Made by a program: the position numbers and the translations under genes. Below the pieces are notes generated by a model that was not told where the DNA came from, made no database searches, and saw nothing but the letters and a program-made list of their open reading frames with translations. A stretch of DNA of 64,000 nt from Ponticaulis sp. (GTDB lineage Bacteria; Pseudomonadota; Alphaproteobacteria; Caulobacterales; Hyphomonadaceae), in contig NZLU01000067.1 in assembly GCA_002692725.1 (NCBI GenBank), positions 62,001-126,000 of the forward strand, given 5' to 3'. This document shows, piece after piece, positions 32,423 to 39,835 of this stretch (positions are counted from its first letter, which is position 1; each line of letters opens with the position of its first letter).

Positions 32423-32695
32423 TCAGGCGGCCGCTGCGCTTCGACTGTCGCGCGAGAAGGCGGACTGCAAATCCTGCGGATCGATTACAATCATCCGGGT
32501 TTGTCCCGGCTGGCCGAGACCGGGCCCAACGACCAGAGTTGTTGTCAGTGATTTGTAAGTCCTGTGAGTTAGACCGTGTTGGGCTTCAACGAGGGTCTGA
32601 ACGGTGTAGTGACCGGCGGGAAACTCTTCATTCAGGCTTCCCAGCGTGAATGCGCGTCGGAAGGTGACGGTGCGTTCGTTTATATGTGTTGTCAT
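32423..32695 (-). CDS. Small uncharacterised protein
   Basis: A 90-residue beta-rich protein: MTTHINERTVTFRRAFTLGS then EEFPAGHYTVQTLVEAQHGL. The layout (a pattern of the type TVTFRRPFTL...PAGTYTV) recalls a small family of unknown function that I have seen in alphaproteobacterial genomes, usually outside core operons. The tail is Ser/Arg/Ala-rich. ATG 32695 has GGAAAG upstream. It is transcribed in the direction of the gene at 31786-32343. Confidence 0.55.
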   Translation of the reverse strand: MTTHINERTVTFRRAFTLGSLNEEFPAGHYTVQTLVEAQHGLTHRTYKSLTTTLVVGPGLGQPGQTRMIVIDPQDLQSAFSRDSRSAAAA

Positions 32696-32748
32696 GGTAA
32701 TAGCTTTCCAGGAAGGGGCTGATGGAACGATGGCTCGACAGGGCTCTT

Positions 32749-32931
32749 TCAGCCTTGCAGGCAGGGATGAAAGAGCGTGAGTGTGCCACGGGGACGCTCT
32801 TCTTCTGATTTGCGATCTCTCGGCTGCTGAGGCATGGCCGGTTTGACCGGACGCGGCTTAAAGGCACGGTCCTGGGGGCTGGCCTTGAAAAAGGCTGTGC
32901 TGCGTGAATTCTTGTAAGTGATAATTGTCAT
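32749..32931 (-). CDS. Very small basic protein, tentative
   Basis: A 60-residue frame (MTIITYKNSRSTAFFKASPQ...), Arg/Lys/Pro-rich in the second half. The start has GAAAGAC about seven bases upstream. It lies upstream of the 90-residue gene on the same strand and may belong to the same transcript. No family is recognised, and its small size leaves real doubt. Confidence 0.35.
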   Translation of the reverse strand: MTIITYKNSRSTAFFKASPQDRAFKPRPVKPAMPQQPRDRKSEEERPRGTLTLFHPCLQG

Positions 32932-33454
32932 GTCTTTGTCTTTCAGGATCGGAGCACGGCTCCGATAGGCTCGTCCCCGGTGCCGGCGCGCAGTTTTTGC
33001 GCGGCGCCGGATTGGGGAGGCAGGCAGAGTCTGACCGCGTTATTGCGGCTGGAGCGAACGGCCTGGATGAAGTGTATGAGGACAGGCGCGCCTCTGGGAT
33101 GCGCTGGAAAGCAGGCAGTCCGGTCGGGCAGGCAAATCTTCAGAGGTATTCGTTTGAATGCCGAAGAGGGCTTCGGGCTTTCAGAAGAGTGGAAATACTC
33201 AACTGGATATTACTTATATAGCACGACATTAATATTTTACATCATGCAAAATAAAAATAATGATCTGGCGTCTCAATACATGACATTATTTGAGCAAGCG
33301 AAACTCCGTTTCGCGGTAGGGCGGGATAAAATCCCGCCGGTAAGACTCATAAACTCTAGGCGGGTTTCCCCCGGATCAGGTCCGGGGTTCAACACCGCCC
33401 TACATGCACCCAAAACTTATCCCACCCCACATGCCGCGAGGCTAAACTCCTCGC
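32932..33454. other. 523-base intergenic region with an AT-rich core and hairpins
   Basis: Between the divergent 60-residue frame and the gene at 33455. It contains a GC-rich hairpin with a T5 loop near 32980-33010, an AT-rich stretch at about 33205-33290 well below the surrounding GC content, and three perfect short hairpins (33298-33314, 33320-33338, 33369-33387). No credible gene seen. Confidence 0.5.
33298..33387. repeat. Three consecutive perfect hairpins
   Basis: GCGAAAC-tcc-GTTTCGC (33298-33314), GGCGGGAT-aaa-ATCCCGCC (33320-33338) and CCCCGGA-tcagg-TCCGGGG (33369-33387). The last is followed by AACACCGCCCT, close to ACACCGCCCT after the element ending at 34254. They look like members of dispersed palindromic repeat families rather than terminators. 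Confidence 0.6.
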
Positions 33455-34252
33455 ATGTCACAAGAGCCCGCCTCATCCCATCCTTACGCCGCGCTCAGCC
33501 TTGATCAGATCGTCAGGCTGTTTCTGTTAAAGCTTTATGGCTGGCTCATCCGCTGTCATGAATCCGGGGCTCCATTTGCGCCCGCTGACATTGCTCAACA
33601 CGTGACCAAAGCGGATACATTTGTTCACGCCTTCATCCGGTCGCGCGCTGCTGCGCAGCTTGAACATGCCGGATACACCTTCGCCGCCAACGCCATGCGC
33701 GATTTTGGGTTTCGCTCTCGCGAACCTGCGGTTCACATAGAGCCTGCTCAAGGCTGCCACACTGAATTGAGTTCGGGCGTTCACGAGCACAGCGAAGGCG
33801 CAGCAGGCCGCACCCGGATGCAATCCGGGGAAGGAGCACCTGCGAGCACACAAAAAGAGCTTGCTCAAGGCTGCGCCCCACAAACTCCCGGCGAACTCCT
33901 CGAGCGCCTCGAAACCATCATTTCGAATTTCGAACGCGCCGACGCCATCGGCAGCGCTCTTGCGCGCATGATTGTCTACACGCTGGCGATGCTCACGCCG
34001 AAAACGCGGGAGACAGTGGACTATGCCCCTCCAGAAGTTCAGCAGCGCAAGCTGGGCCTTGGCCCACCAAACATGACCCCCCAGGTGGGCCGAGGCCCAC
34101 CCGACCCATGGCCACCACCTACCCACACTGTCATCCCGTGCGCGGTGCGGGGCGCAGTCACGCTCCGCCGACACGGGACCTTCTTTAAGTCCTCTCAAAC
34201 AAGGTCCCGGATCAGCATTGCACAACTCCGTTATGCAACGCATCCGGGATGA
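33455..34252 (+). CDS. Uncharacterised protein with repeat-derived segments
   Basis: A 265-codon frame. Residues 1-95 look like an ordinary helical protein (YAALSLDQIVRLFLLKLYGW; HAFIRSRAAAQLEHAGYTFA), and about 145-190 too (PGELLERLETIISNFERADA). Between these, codons about 95-140 come from a 117-base direct-repeat unit that keeps the frame. Codons about 197-220 come from two GC hairpins, and codons about 225-265, with the stop, come from a 126-base palindromic element. The ancestral protein probably ended near residue 200. It is not recognised as any family. ATG 33455 follows no clear ribosome binding site, so translation is plausible but unproven. Confidence 0.5.
   Translation: MSQEPASSHPYAALSLDQIVRLFLLKLYGWLIRCHESGAPFAPADIAQHVTKADTFVHAFIRSRAAAQLEHAGYTFAANAMRDFGFRSREPAVHIEPAQGCHTELSSGVHEHSEGAAGRTRMQSGEGAPASTQKELAQGCAPQTPGELLERLETIISNFERADAIGSALARMIVYTLAMLTPKTRETVDYAPPEVQQRKLGLGPPNMTPQVGRGPPDPWPPPTHTVIPCAVRGAVTLRRHGTFFKSSQTRSRISIAQLRYATHPG
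33739..33874 (+). repeat. In-frame 117-base segment bounded by 19-base direct repeats
   Basis: AGAGCCTGCTCAAGGCTGC (33739-33757) recurs as AGAGCTTGCTCAAGGCTGC (33856-33874), 18 of 19 bases identical, offset 117 bases or 39 codons. Both copies encode the residues E-x-A-Q-G-C in the same frame. The copy itself contains AGCCT-gctca-AGGCT. The intervening DNA contains CCCGGAT-gca-ATCCGGG. Confidence 0.65.
34053..34101. repeat. Two GC-rich hairpins inside the reading frame
   Basis: TGGGCC-tt-GGCCCA (34053-34066) and GGTGGGCC-ga-GGCCCACC (34084-34101). Both are perfect and sit near the probable ancestral end of the host protein. No T-run follows, so they are not typical terminators. Confidence 0.6.
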
Positions 34253-34254
34253 CA
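34129..34254. repeat. 126-base palindromic element with 10-base terminal inverted repeats
   Basis: TGTCATCCCG (34129-34138) and CGGGATGACA (34245-34254) are exact inverted copies. Inside lie GGGACCTT (34175-34182) with AAGGTCCC (34201-34208), and GCATTGCACAAC paired imperfectly with GTTATGCAACGC. The structure suggests a non-autonomous, MITE- or REP-like element. The element supplies the final codons and stop (TGA 34250-34252) of the overlapping frame. Confidence 0.65.
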
Positions 34255-34317
34255 CCGCCCTTCATTCACGGCGTCACAAGCAACGCGCAGGCGCAGATTG
34301 CTGGAGTTATGCTCCTG

Positions 34318-34383
34318 AGAGCCCGACCGGGCGACGGGCGATAGCCCGCCCCATCGGAGCCGTGAGCGTAGCGAACTGGCGTG
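34318..34383 (+). repeat. Dispersed palindromic repeat, copy 2
   Basis: It starts AGAGCCCGACCGGGCGACGG and contains the hairpin CGGGC-gata-GCCCG, followed by CCCATCGGAGCCG. Copy 3 at 43593 has the hairpin CGGGC-gaat-GCCCG: stem conserved, loop changed. The first 24 bases are identical between these two copies. Confidence 0.7.
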
Positions 34384-34524
34384 AGATCAGATAAATATGC
34401 TCACAAACAACCGTGCAGGCGCAGGTGATCCGAACAGCTTTGCTGGAGGAAACATCACCGAGCAAACAAAAAAACTAACGCCCCAGAGCCCGCTCTGCGG
34501 CGATACACGCGCATCCATTTTAAG

Positions 34525-34549
34525 CCCTTCTCCCTCTCAGGGAGAAGGG
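34525..34549. repeat. Hairpin of the CCTTCTCCCT/AGGGAGAAGG type
   Basis: CCCTTCTCCCT and AGGGAGAAGGG form an 11-base perfect stem with loop CTC, followed by TTGGGATGAGGG. This sequence type is a common dispersed intergenic repeat in many proteobacterial genomes (established knowledge). It is not followed by a T-run. Confidence 0.6.
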
Positions 34550-34735
34550 TTGGGATGAGGGTTATTGGAGTTCCTTAATTGCTGGCGCAACACGCTCGTG
34601 AGAGATTTTCGTTAGCGCTGCACTCGATAAGATGAGTGTGTTTTTCCCCTCACCCTATATCCCTCTCGCCTTAAATCGATTCACAGGATCGATTTCTTAG
34701 CGGCTCGAGCCCCTAAGGGGCGAGGGACTTCTCAC

Positions 34736-35365
34736 TCACCCCAGATTAAAGCTGATACTCACGCGCGGGTCATCGGCCATATTCACCATCACTTCATGGC
34801 GCAGCCAGCTTTCCCAGAACAGGGCATGCCCTTCCTGTGGGCGGACATAGATAAACCGTTTCCGGTCAGCTTCGATGCCAGACCGCTGCGGCGGTGCATT
34901 CATCATGAAGGGCAGACGCGGGTCTTCATAGCGGATCGGGCTCGTGCCATCCGGCAGATCGAGATAGAACGTCCCCGAAATCACACTATTTGGATGAATA
35001 TGTCCCGAGTGCCCCGCCCCGGGATCAAGGATATTCACCCAGAGTGAATTCATGGTCAGCGGCTCGGAGCCGACATCATACCCAAGCGCATGGCAGAATT
35101 CATTGGCCGCTTTCACCAACCGCTTTTCAAGCTCGGCAAAAGCCGGGATCCGCTCCGGCAAATCATCCAGCGAGGCATAGGAGGTATAGCCCAGATAGCC
35201 TTGCTCTTCACACCATTGCTGACCCGCCTCGTCTTCCTCCGACAACATCAGTGTGCCCTGACGAAGCTCTTCTAGAAAGTCGGCTTCTGCGCCTGGGTCT
35301 GCGATCAATGTCTCAAAAATTTCGGTGGCAAAACAGATGCGCGTCTTGCTGGTGTCGGGTCCCAT
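34736..35365 (-). CDS. TIGR02466-type 2OG-Fe(II) oxygenase family protein
   Basis: A 209-residue protein of the TIGR02466 family, a double-stranded beta-helix group in the 2-oxoglutarate/Fe(II) oxygenase superfamily. The active-site region is HSGHIHPNSVISGTFYLDLP, with likely metal ligands at the histidine/aspartate cluster; the distal histidine is in LFWESWLRHEVMVN, and RVSISFNLG carries the expected 2OG-binding arginine. The substrate is unknown; relatives occur in phages and marine bacteria. The start is placed at ATG 35365, five bases after the stop of the TIR-like gene, on the same strand, so the two are likely co-transcribed. Confidence 0.8.
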   Translation of the reverse strand: MGPDTSKTRICFATEIFETLIADPGAEADFLEELRQGTLMLSEEDEAGQQWCEEQGYLGYTSYASLDDLPERIPAFAELEKRLVKAANEFCHALGYDVGSEPLTMNSLWVNILDPGAGHSGHIHPNSVISGTFYLDLPDGTSPIRYEDPRLPFMMNAPPQRSGIEADRKRFIYVRPQEGHALFWESWLRHEVMVNMADDPRVSISFNLG

Positions 35366-35370
35366 AAATG

Positions 35371-36540
35371 TCAGAACCCGGATCGCATCATGGGATATTG
35401 CCCCGCCGGGCAGGTATTCGTGCTCGTCTCTGCCAGAACCGCGCGTTCGTCTTTCCCGAACAGCCAACCAAGGAAAAACATGAAGGCGATGGCCGCCATG
35501 ATCGCCGTCAGAATACCGATCCGGATATGATCTGAAGAGGACGCAGCCGCAGCCGGTGAGGCCTCCACATAAACCTCGCGATCCACATAGACGATGCGCT
35601 CTTCTATCTGTGGCTCGGGCGCTGTCATGGCCGCCGCCACAGCGCCTTCCCCGAACCCGGCCGGCACCGGCTCGGCATCCTTGCGATACCGGTTCCAGTC
35701 GGCCAGATCGACCTTCGCCCGTGGCGGCTTGCCCTCCAGAAGCTCGCGCGCCTGTTCAACCCATTCCTGCTTGCGGATTTGTCCTTTGCGCAGATTGAGT
35801 TTCTCTTCCAAGTCCTCAATGCGGTCGTCAGGAAGCGTGGCGAGCAGTGCCAGCGTTCCGACCCCGCGCTTGCGCATCTCCAAGCGCACATGATCCGCAA
35901 TGCCGCCAATCAGCGACAGGTCTGACGGCACGCCATAGGGCAGCCCCGCGGCGCCTTCCACGGTCCACGCCGCCCATTCTTCTTCTCGCGCCCGCATCTC
36001 GGAAATGTAAGGCCCGGCTGCCGCTTTCGGTTTGGATGCTTTAGGCGCCGGGGTTTTGGCCAGCGGGTCAGACGGGTGTTTTTTCAACCATGCTGCCCGT
36101 TCATCCGGAGAGAGACCAACGAACTCATCCAGCCCCTTGCGCCCCTGCACATCGCCCAACAGACCGGCAAGTGTCGCAAAGCCTGGAACCAGCTTGCGCC
36201 CGGTTAGGCCGGCCAGACCAATGCGATCATCCAGATGAAACGGATCACGTGGCACAACATCATCAATCGCCGTCTGGATCAGACTTTCACGCGATCGCCC
36301 GGTACGCGCCGCAGCGTGCACCCAGTCAGACAGATCCGCAGCATGGGACCATAACACCAGAAATGATCGGGATTTTTCGGCGTTTGCGGCATCTTCGGCA
36401 TCGAAGGTTTTGTCAGTCCGGTCCTTGTCGAACCAGACTTTCATCTTCAGGGACCGCAGACGTCTGGCGACCATTTGAGCGGTCGACACATCCTCAATCG
36501 CTGAAATCAGAAACACATCGTAGCGGAATTTGGCAGCCAT
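35371..36540 (-). CDS. TIR-like domain protein with a C-terminal membrane anchor
   Basis: A 389-residue protein. The N terminus reads as a TIR-type domain: YDVFLISAIEDVSTAQMVAR, LKMKVWFDKD, then KSRSFLVLWSHAADLSDWV. The catalytic glutamate found in NAD-cleaving TIR domains after S-x-W is replaced here (DWVHAAARTG). A linker rich in Lys/Pro/Ala follows; then a helical region (DLSLIGGIADHVRLEMRKRG; LALLATLPDDRIEDLEEKLN) that resembles helix-hairpin-helix type modules; then a membrane helix at about 343-362 (IGILTAIMAAIAFMFFLGW). The likely topology has the TIR domain in the cytoplasm. ATG 36540 is preferred to GTG 36546. Confidence 0.68.
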   Translation of the reverse strand: MAAKFRYDVFLISAIEDVSTAQMVARRLRSLKMKVWFDKDRTDKTFDAEDAANAEKSRSFLVLWSHAADLSDWVHAAARTGRSRESLIQTAIDDVVPRDPFHLDDRIGLAGLTGRKLVPGFATLAGLLGDVQGRKGLDEFVGLSPDERAAWLKKHPSDPLAKTPAPKASKPKAAAGPYISEMRAREEEWAAWTVEGAAGLPYGVPSDLSLIGGIADHVRLEMRKRGVGTLALLATLPDDRIEDLEEKLNLRKGQIRKQEWVEQARELLEGKPPRAKVDLADWNRYRKDAEPVPAGFGEGAVAAAMTAPEPQIEERIVYVDREVYVEASPAAAASSSDHIRIGILTAIMAAIAFMFFLGWLFGKDERAVLAETSTNTCPAGQYPMMRSGF

Positions 36541-36761
36541 ACTCACCCCCGATTGTTTGTCCGTGACTCGGATCTTTCAAACGACCATACCAAGGTCTTT
36601 GAAAAGGGCCAGAAATTTCCGAAACTGCCGTCAGTCCCAACGCTCGGCGTCCTCGTCGAAATGCGTTTTCATCCGCTCAGATCAAATTCCTCCGACAATA
36701 GCACTGGTTTCGCGTCAGGATTTTGCTATGTGACGGGCTTCTTTTCAGAGGAATCTCCCCC

Positions 36762-37862
36762 ATGGGCTTCAAATGCGGAATTGTCGGACTGCCAAATGTC
36801 GGCAAGTCGACCCTGTTCAACGCACTCACACAGACGGCAGCCGCTCAGGCTGAAAACTATCCGTTCTGTACGATTGAACCCAATGTGGGCGATGTGGCCG
36901 TGCCCGAGCCGCGCCTCAAACGTCTCGCTGAGATTGCGAAATCCAAGGAAGTCATCCCGGCCCGGATGAACTTTGTCGATATTGCCGGCCTCGTAAAAGG
37001 CGCCTCAAAGGGCGAAGGCCTCGGCAACCAGTTTCTCGCCAACATTCGCGAAACCGATGCCATTGCCTATGTGCTCCGTTGTTTTGAAGATGACGACATC
37101 ACCCACGTCTCCAACAAGATCGACCCGATGGCCGATTACGAAGTCGTCGAGACCGAATTGATGCTGGCCGATCTGGAAAGCCTCGAAAAGCGTCGCACCA
37201 ACCTCGAAAAGAAAGCCAAAAGCGGTGGCGACAAGGACGCGAAGGAAGCGCTCGCCATGGTGGATCTGGCGCTGGAACAGCTCAATGAGGGCAAGCCCGC
37301 ACGCCGCGCCGAAGTCCCGAAAGATTCCGTCAAAGCATGGAAAATGCTCCAGCTTCTCACGGCCAAGCCCGTGTTTTACATCGCCAATGTCGACGAAGAC
37401 TCTGCATCCGACGGCAATGCCTTCTCTGAGGCCGTGAAGGCCCATGCCGAAAAGGAAGGCGCGCCAGTCGTCGTGATCTCAGCGAAGATCGAAAGCGAGA
37501 TCGCCATGCTCGATGATGAAGAGCAGGCAGAATTCCTCGAAACCATGGGCCTTGAAGAACCGGGCCTCAACCGCGTTATCCGCGCCGGCTATGATTTGCT
37601 CGGCCTGCAGACCTATTTCACGGTCGGCCCGAAAGAAGCCCGTGCCTGGACTATTCCGGAAGGCGCAACCGCACCTCAGGCCGCAGGCGTCATCCATGGT
37701 GATTTCGAAAAAGGCTTTATCCGCGCCGAAACCATCGCCTTCACAGATTTTGACGCGCTTGGCGGGGAATCCGCCGCCAAGGAAGCCGGTAAGATGCGCG
37801 CGGAGGGCAAGGAGTACGTCGTCAAAGACGGCGACGTCATGCACTTCCGCTTTAATGTGTGA
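36762..37862 (+). CDS. ychF: YchF/OLA1-family ATPase
   Basis: A 366-residue Obg-family P-loop protein that prefers ATP. Motifs in order: G1 [15 protein letters not shown] at about 8-22, G2/G3 region [11 protein letters not shown] and [20 protein letters not shown], the coiled-coil insert (about 130-200), the NVDED substitute for G4, and the C-terminal TGS-type domain ending [16 protein letters not shown]. Length is as expected. ATG 36762 has AGAGGAA upstream. YchF binds ribosomes and modulates stress responses. It is convergent with the Sel1-repeat gene; there is no gap between the two stops. Confidence 0.95.
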   Translation: MGFKCGIVGLPNVGKSTLFNALTQTAAAQAENYPFCTIEPNVGDVAVPEPRLKRLAEIAKSKEVIPARMNFVDIAGLVKGASKGEGLGNQFLANIRETDAIAYVLRCFEDDDITHVSNKIDPMADYEVVETELMLADLESLEKRRTNLEKKAKSGGDKDAKEALAMVDLALEQLNEGKPARRAEVPKDSVKAWKMLQLLTAKPVFYIANVDEDSASDGNAFSEAVKAHAEKEGAPVVVISAKIESEIAMLDDEEQAEFLETMGLEEPGLNRVIRAGYDLLGLQTYFTVGPKEARAWTIPEGATAPQAAGVIHGDFEKGFIRAETIAFTDFDALGGESAAKEAGKMRAEGKEYVVKDGDVMHFRFNV

Positions 37863-39677
37863 TCACTGAACGCAATTCGACTCTCTGCCATACTCGCACG
37901 ATTTCGCGCGAGCCGCTGAGGCAGCGGCAGCATCAACCGGCCCGCCAATGCCATCACGCAGGGCAACCATCAGATTATTGCAGCCATCGGCATGCTCCAT
38001 GCCGCAGGCTTTCTCAAAGAACTGACGCGCCTGGACATCGTCTTTGGCGATTCCGGACCCGTTATAATAAGACAGGCCCAGATTGTTGCAGGCATAAGCG
38101 TTGTTCAGCTCACAGCCAGCGATATAATCCTGTGACCCGCGCGCTAGATCCTGGCTCACCAATGTGCCCTGGTGACGCATAAATCCGGCCCAATTACAGG
38201 CAGCGCCATGCTTCAGCGAACACGCCCGATCATAATATGCCAGCGCGAGCGTCGGATCAGTCGTACCGGACAGACCATCCTTAAAATAATCCCCGAGATT
38301 GTCGCAGGCATAGCCATTATCACCTTCATTGCAGGACTTGATGTAAAGCGTTTCTGATTTCTTTTTGTCGGCTTCAACGCCGCGTCCGGTCGAGTACATC
38401 ACACCAAGATTGTTGCAGGCATAGGCATAAGTCTCACAGGATTTGGTATAGGCCGCGAGCGCGCCTGCATAATCCTGTGGGCCACCCCGGCCATTCTCCA
38501 GCGCATACCCAAACTGGTAACACGCCTGCGCATGGTCCAGTTCGCAGGCCTTGCCGTGGGCTTGCCGGGCCGCGGCATAGTCCTGAGGCGCACCTGTTCC
38601 ATCTCTCAGATAATCGCCCAGATTATCGCAGGCGGTTGGATTATCGCCGTCACAGGACTTGCGGTAATAGCTCAATGCACTGACTTCATCGATCTCGACG
38701 CCCCGTCCGAGCGCATACATCACGCCCAGATTGTTACAAGCGTAGGTGTAGGTCTCGCAGGATTTTTCATACGCATTGCGTGCAGCGGTATAATCCTGCG
38801 CGCCGCCGCGACCGTTCTCCAGCGCATAGGCGAAATCATAGCACGCTTTTGCACGTCCGAGCTCACACGCCTTACCGTGGGCCACACGCGCCGCAGCATA
38901 ATCCTGAGCGGTGCCTTTCCCGTCCCTGAGATAATCACCCAGATTGTCGCAGCCAATGTCATTATCACCGTCACAGGCTTTCCGGTAGAGTCTCAGCGCC
39001 TCGCTATTATCCTGGGCCACATATTGCCCATTGCCGCACATGACGCCGAGATTGTTGCAGGCCAGCGCATAGTCCATGTCACAGGACTTTTTATATGCCG
39101 CAAACGCTCCGGCGAAATCCTGCGGCCCGCCCGTCGCATTCTTTTTGAAAAAGCCCTCATAGAAGCACGCGACGTGATCATTGAGGCCGCAGCCTTTCAC
39201 ATAACTGCTGCGTGCGCCGACCTGATCAACCGCACCACCCTCGCCATTCTTCAGCAAATAAGCGTGGTCCCGGCAGCCTTTGCCACTTCCGAGATCACAT
39301 GCTTTCTTGTAGAGAGATCTTGCCCGCGCCAGGTCCTGAGTCAGGCCTTCTTCGGTGTAATACAACAGCGCCTGAGCCGAACAGCCATAGCCGTAACCGG
39401 CGTCGCAGGCCTTGCTGAAATACGTGTCGGCCAGAGAGTAATTCGGGGAGCTCATGTCACGGACCGAATCCCCTAAAGTTGCACAGGCAAAACCATATGC
39501 CTCGTCGCACAACGCCATCAGTTCCCTCACAGCTTCGCCAGCCTGTTGCTGATCTGACCCGGCGCTCTCCGCCTTAGCTAATGCCGCTATGTATCGGTCT
39601 TTCTGACTGTCGTTCGTCTGCGCATTGGCAAAGCTTCCAAAAAGCATAGCAACGCAAATCGCTGAGACTAACCGCAT
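37863..39677 (-). CDS. Secreted cysteine-rich Sel1-repeat protein (Hcp-like)
   Basis: A 604-residue exported protein. The signal peptide is MRLVSAICVAMLFGSFANA. The mature part is about fifteen Sel1-like repeats of roughly 36-38 residues, each with two cysteines spaced by seven residues at the helix junction (YKKACDLGSGKGCRDHAYLL; YRKACDGDNDIGCDNLGDYL), as in Helicobacter cysteine-rich proteins, where each repeat has a disulfide. Repeats alternate between types: DNLGDYLRDG, FAYALENGRG and NNLGVMYALG appear in sequence twice, showing duplication of a multi-repeat block. It may be a periplasmic protein-protein interaction scaffold. Confidence 0.85.
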   Translation of the reverse strand: MRLVSAICVAMLFGSFANAQTNDSQKDRYIAALAKAESAGSDQQQAGEAVRELMALCDEAYGFACATLGDSVRDMSSPNYSLADTYFSKACDAGYGYGCSAQALLYYTEEGLTQDLARARSLYKKACDLGSGKGCRDHAYLLKNGEGGAVDQVGARSSYVKGCGLNDHVACFYEGFFKKNATGGPQDFAGAFAAYKKSCDMDYALACNNLGVMCGNGQYVAQDNSEALRLYRKACDGDNDIGCDNLGDYLRDGKGTAQDYAAARVAHGKACELGRAKACYDFAYALENGRGGAQDYTAARNAYEKSCETYTYACNNLGVMYALGRGVEIDEVSALSYYRKSCDGDNPTACDNLGDYLRDGTGAPQDYAAARQAHGKACELDHAQACYQFGYALENGRGGPQDYAGALAAYTKSCETYAYACNNLGVMYSTGRGVEADKKKSETLYIKSCNEGDNGYACDNLGDYFKDGLSGTTDPTLALAYYDRACSLKHGAACNWAGFMRHQGTLVSQDLARGSQDYIAGCELNNAYACNNLGLSYYNGSGIAKDDVQARQFFEKACGMEHADGCNNLMVALRDGIGGPVDAAAASAARAKSCEYGRESNCVQ

Positions 39678-39777
39678 GAACGTTCCCTCCGTAATCTAAC
39701 CAGGAGCGTAACCAAGGCTGCGGGTATTGTGTATACCCTGTTTCAGAGAGGTTTGTTTTGGCCGCGAAAACGGGCAA

Positions 39778-39811
39778 ACAAAAAAGGCGACCCTATTCAG
39801 GATCGCCTTTC
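39778..39811 (-). terminator. Intrinsic terminator of the cytochrome c gene
   Basis: On the minus strand AAAGGCGATCC pairs with GGGTCGCCTTT across a short loop, followed by a TTTTTT run. It is 25 bases after the stop codon of the cytochrome gene. Confidence 0.75.
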
Positions 39812-39835
39812 GAATAATCGGATCAGATGAGCGAA

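Larger units (their letters stand above)
34255..34735. other. 481-base intergenic region packed with palindromic repeats
   Basis: No gene is seen. It contains copy 2 of the dispersed repeat (34318-34383), a near-duplicate of the sequence before it (GCGCAGGCGCAG at about 34285 and GTGCAGGCGCAG at about 34411), an 11-base-stem hairpin at 34525-34549, AAATCGAT-tcacagg-ATCGATTT at 34673-34695, and GCCCCT-a-AGGGGC shortly after. The last lies just past the 3' end of the oxygenase gene and could terminate it. Confidence 0.6.

Noticed and set aside
32356..32649. Plus-strand frame of 97 codons with a perfect AGGAGG five bases before ATG
   Set aside because: The translation is Arg-rich and looks like an antisense shadow; the opposite strand encodes a better-composed 90-residue protein. 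The AGGAGG makes this worth remembering but not calling.
33527..34255. Minus-strand 242-codon frame opposite the repeat-containing gene
   Set aside because: Its composition follows the palindromes on the other strand and it has no ribosome binding site.
34525..34549. Strong hairpin as terminator of a flanking gene
   Set aside because: It lies well away from both flanking stops, lacks a T-tail and matches a common dispersed repeat type.
31567..34735. The accessory patch as a prophage or integrative element
   Set aside because: No integrase, phage structural gene, attachment-site duplication or tRNA junction is seen here; the tRNA-Cys is 25 kb away.
38532..39476. A 314-codon open frame antisense to the Sel1-repeat gene
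   Set aside because: It mirrors the internal repeats of the real gene and has no signal or domain.
37863..39677. Regular spacing of similar DNA units, considered as a CRISPR-like array
   Set aside because: The units are ~108 bases, coding, and diverged, matching Sel1 protein repeats.
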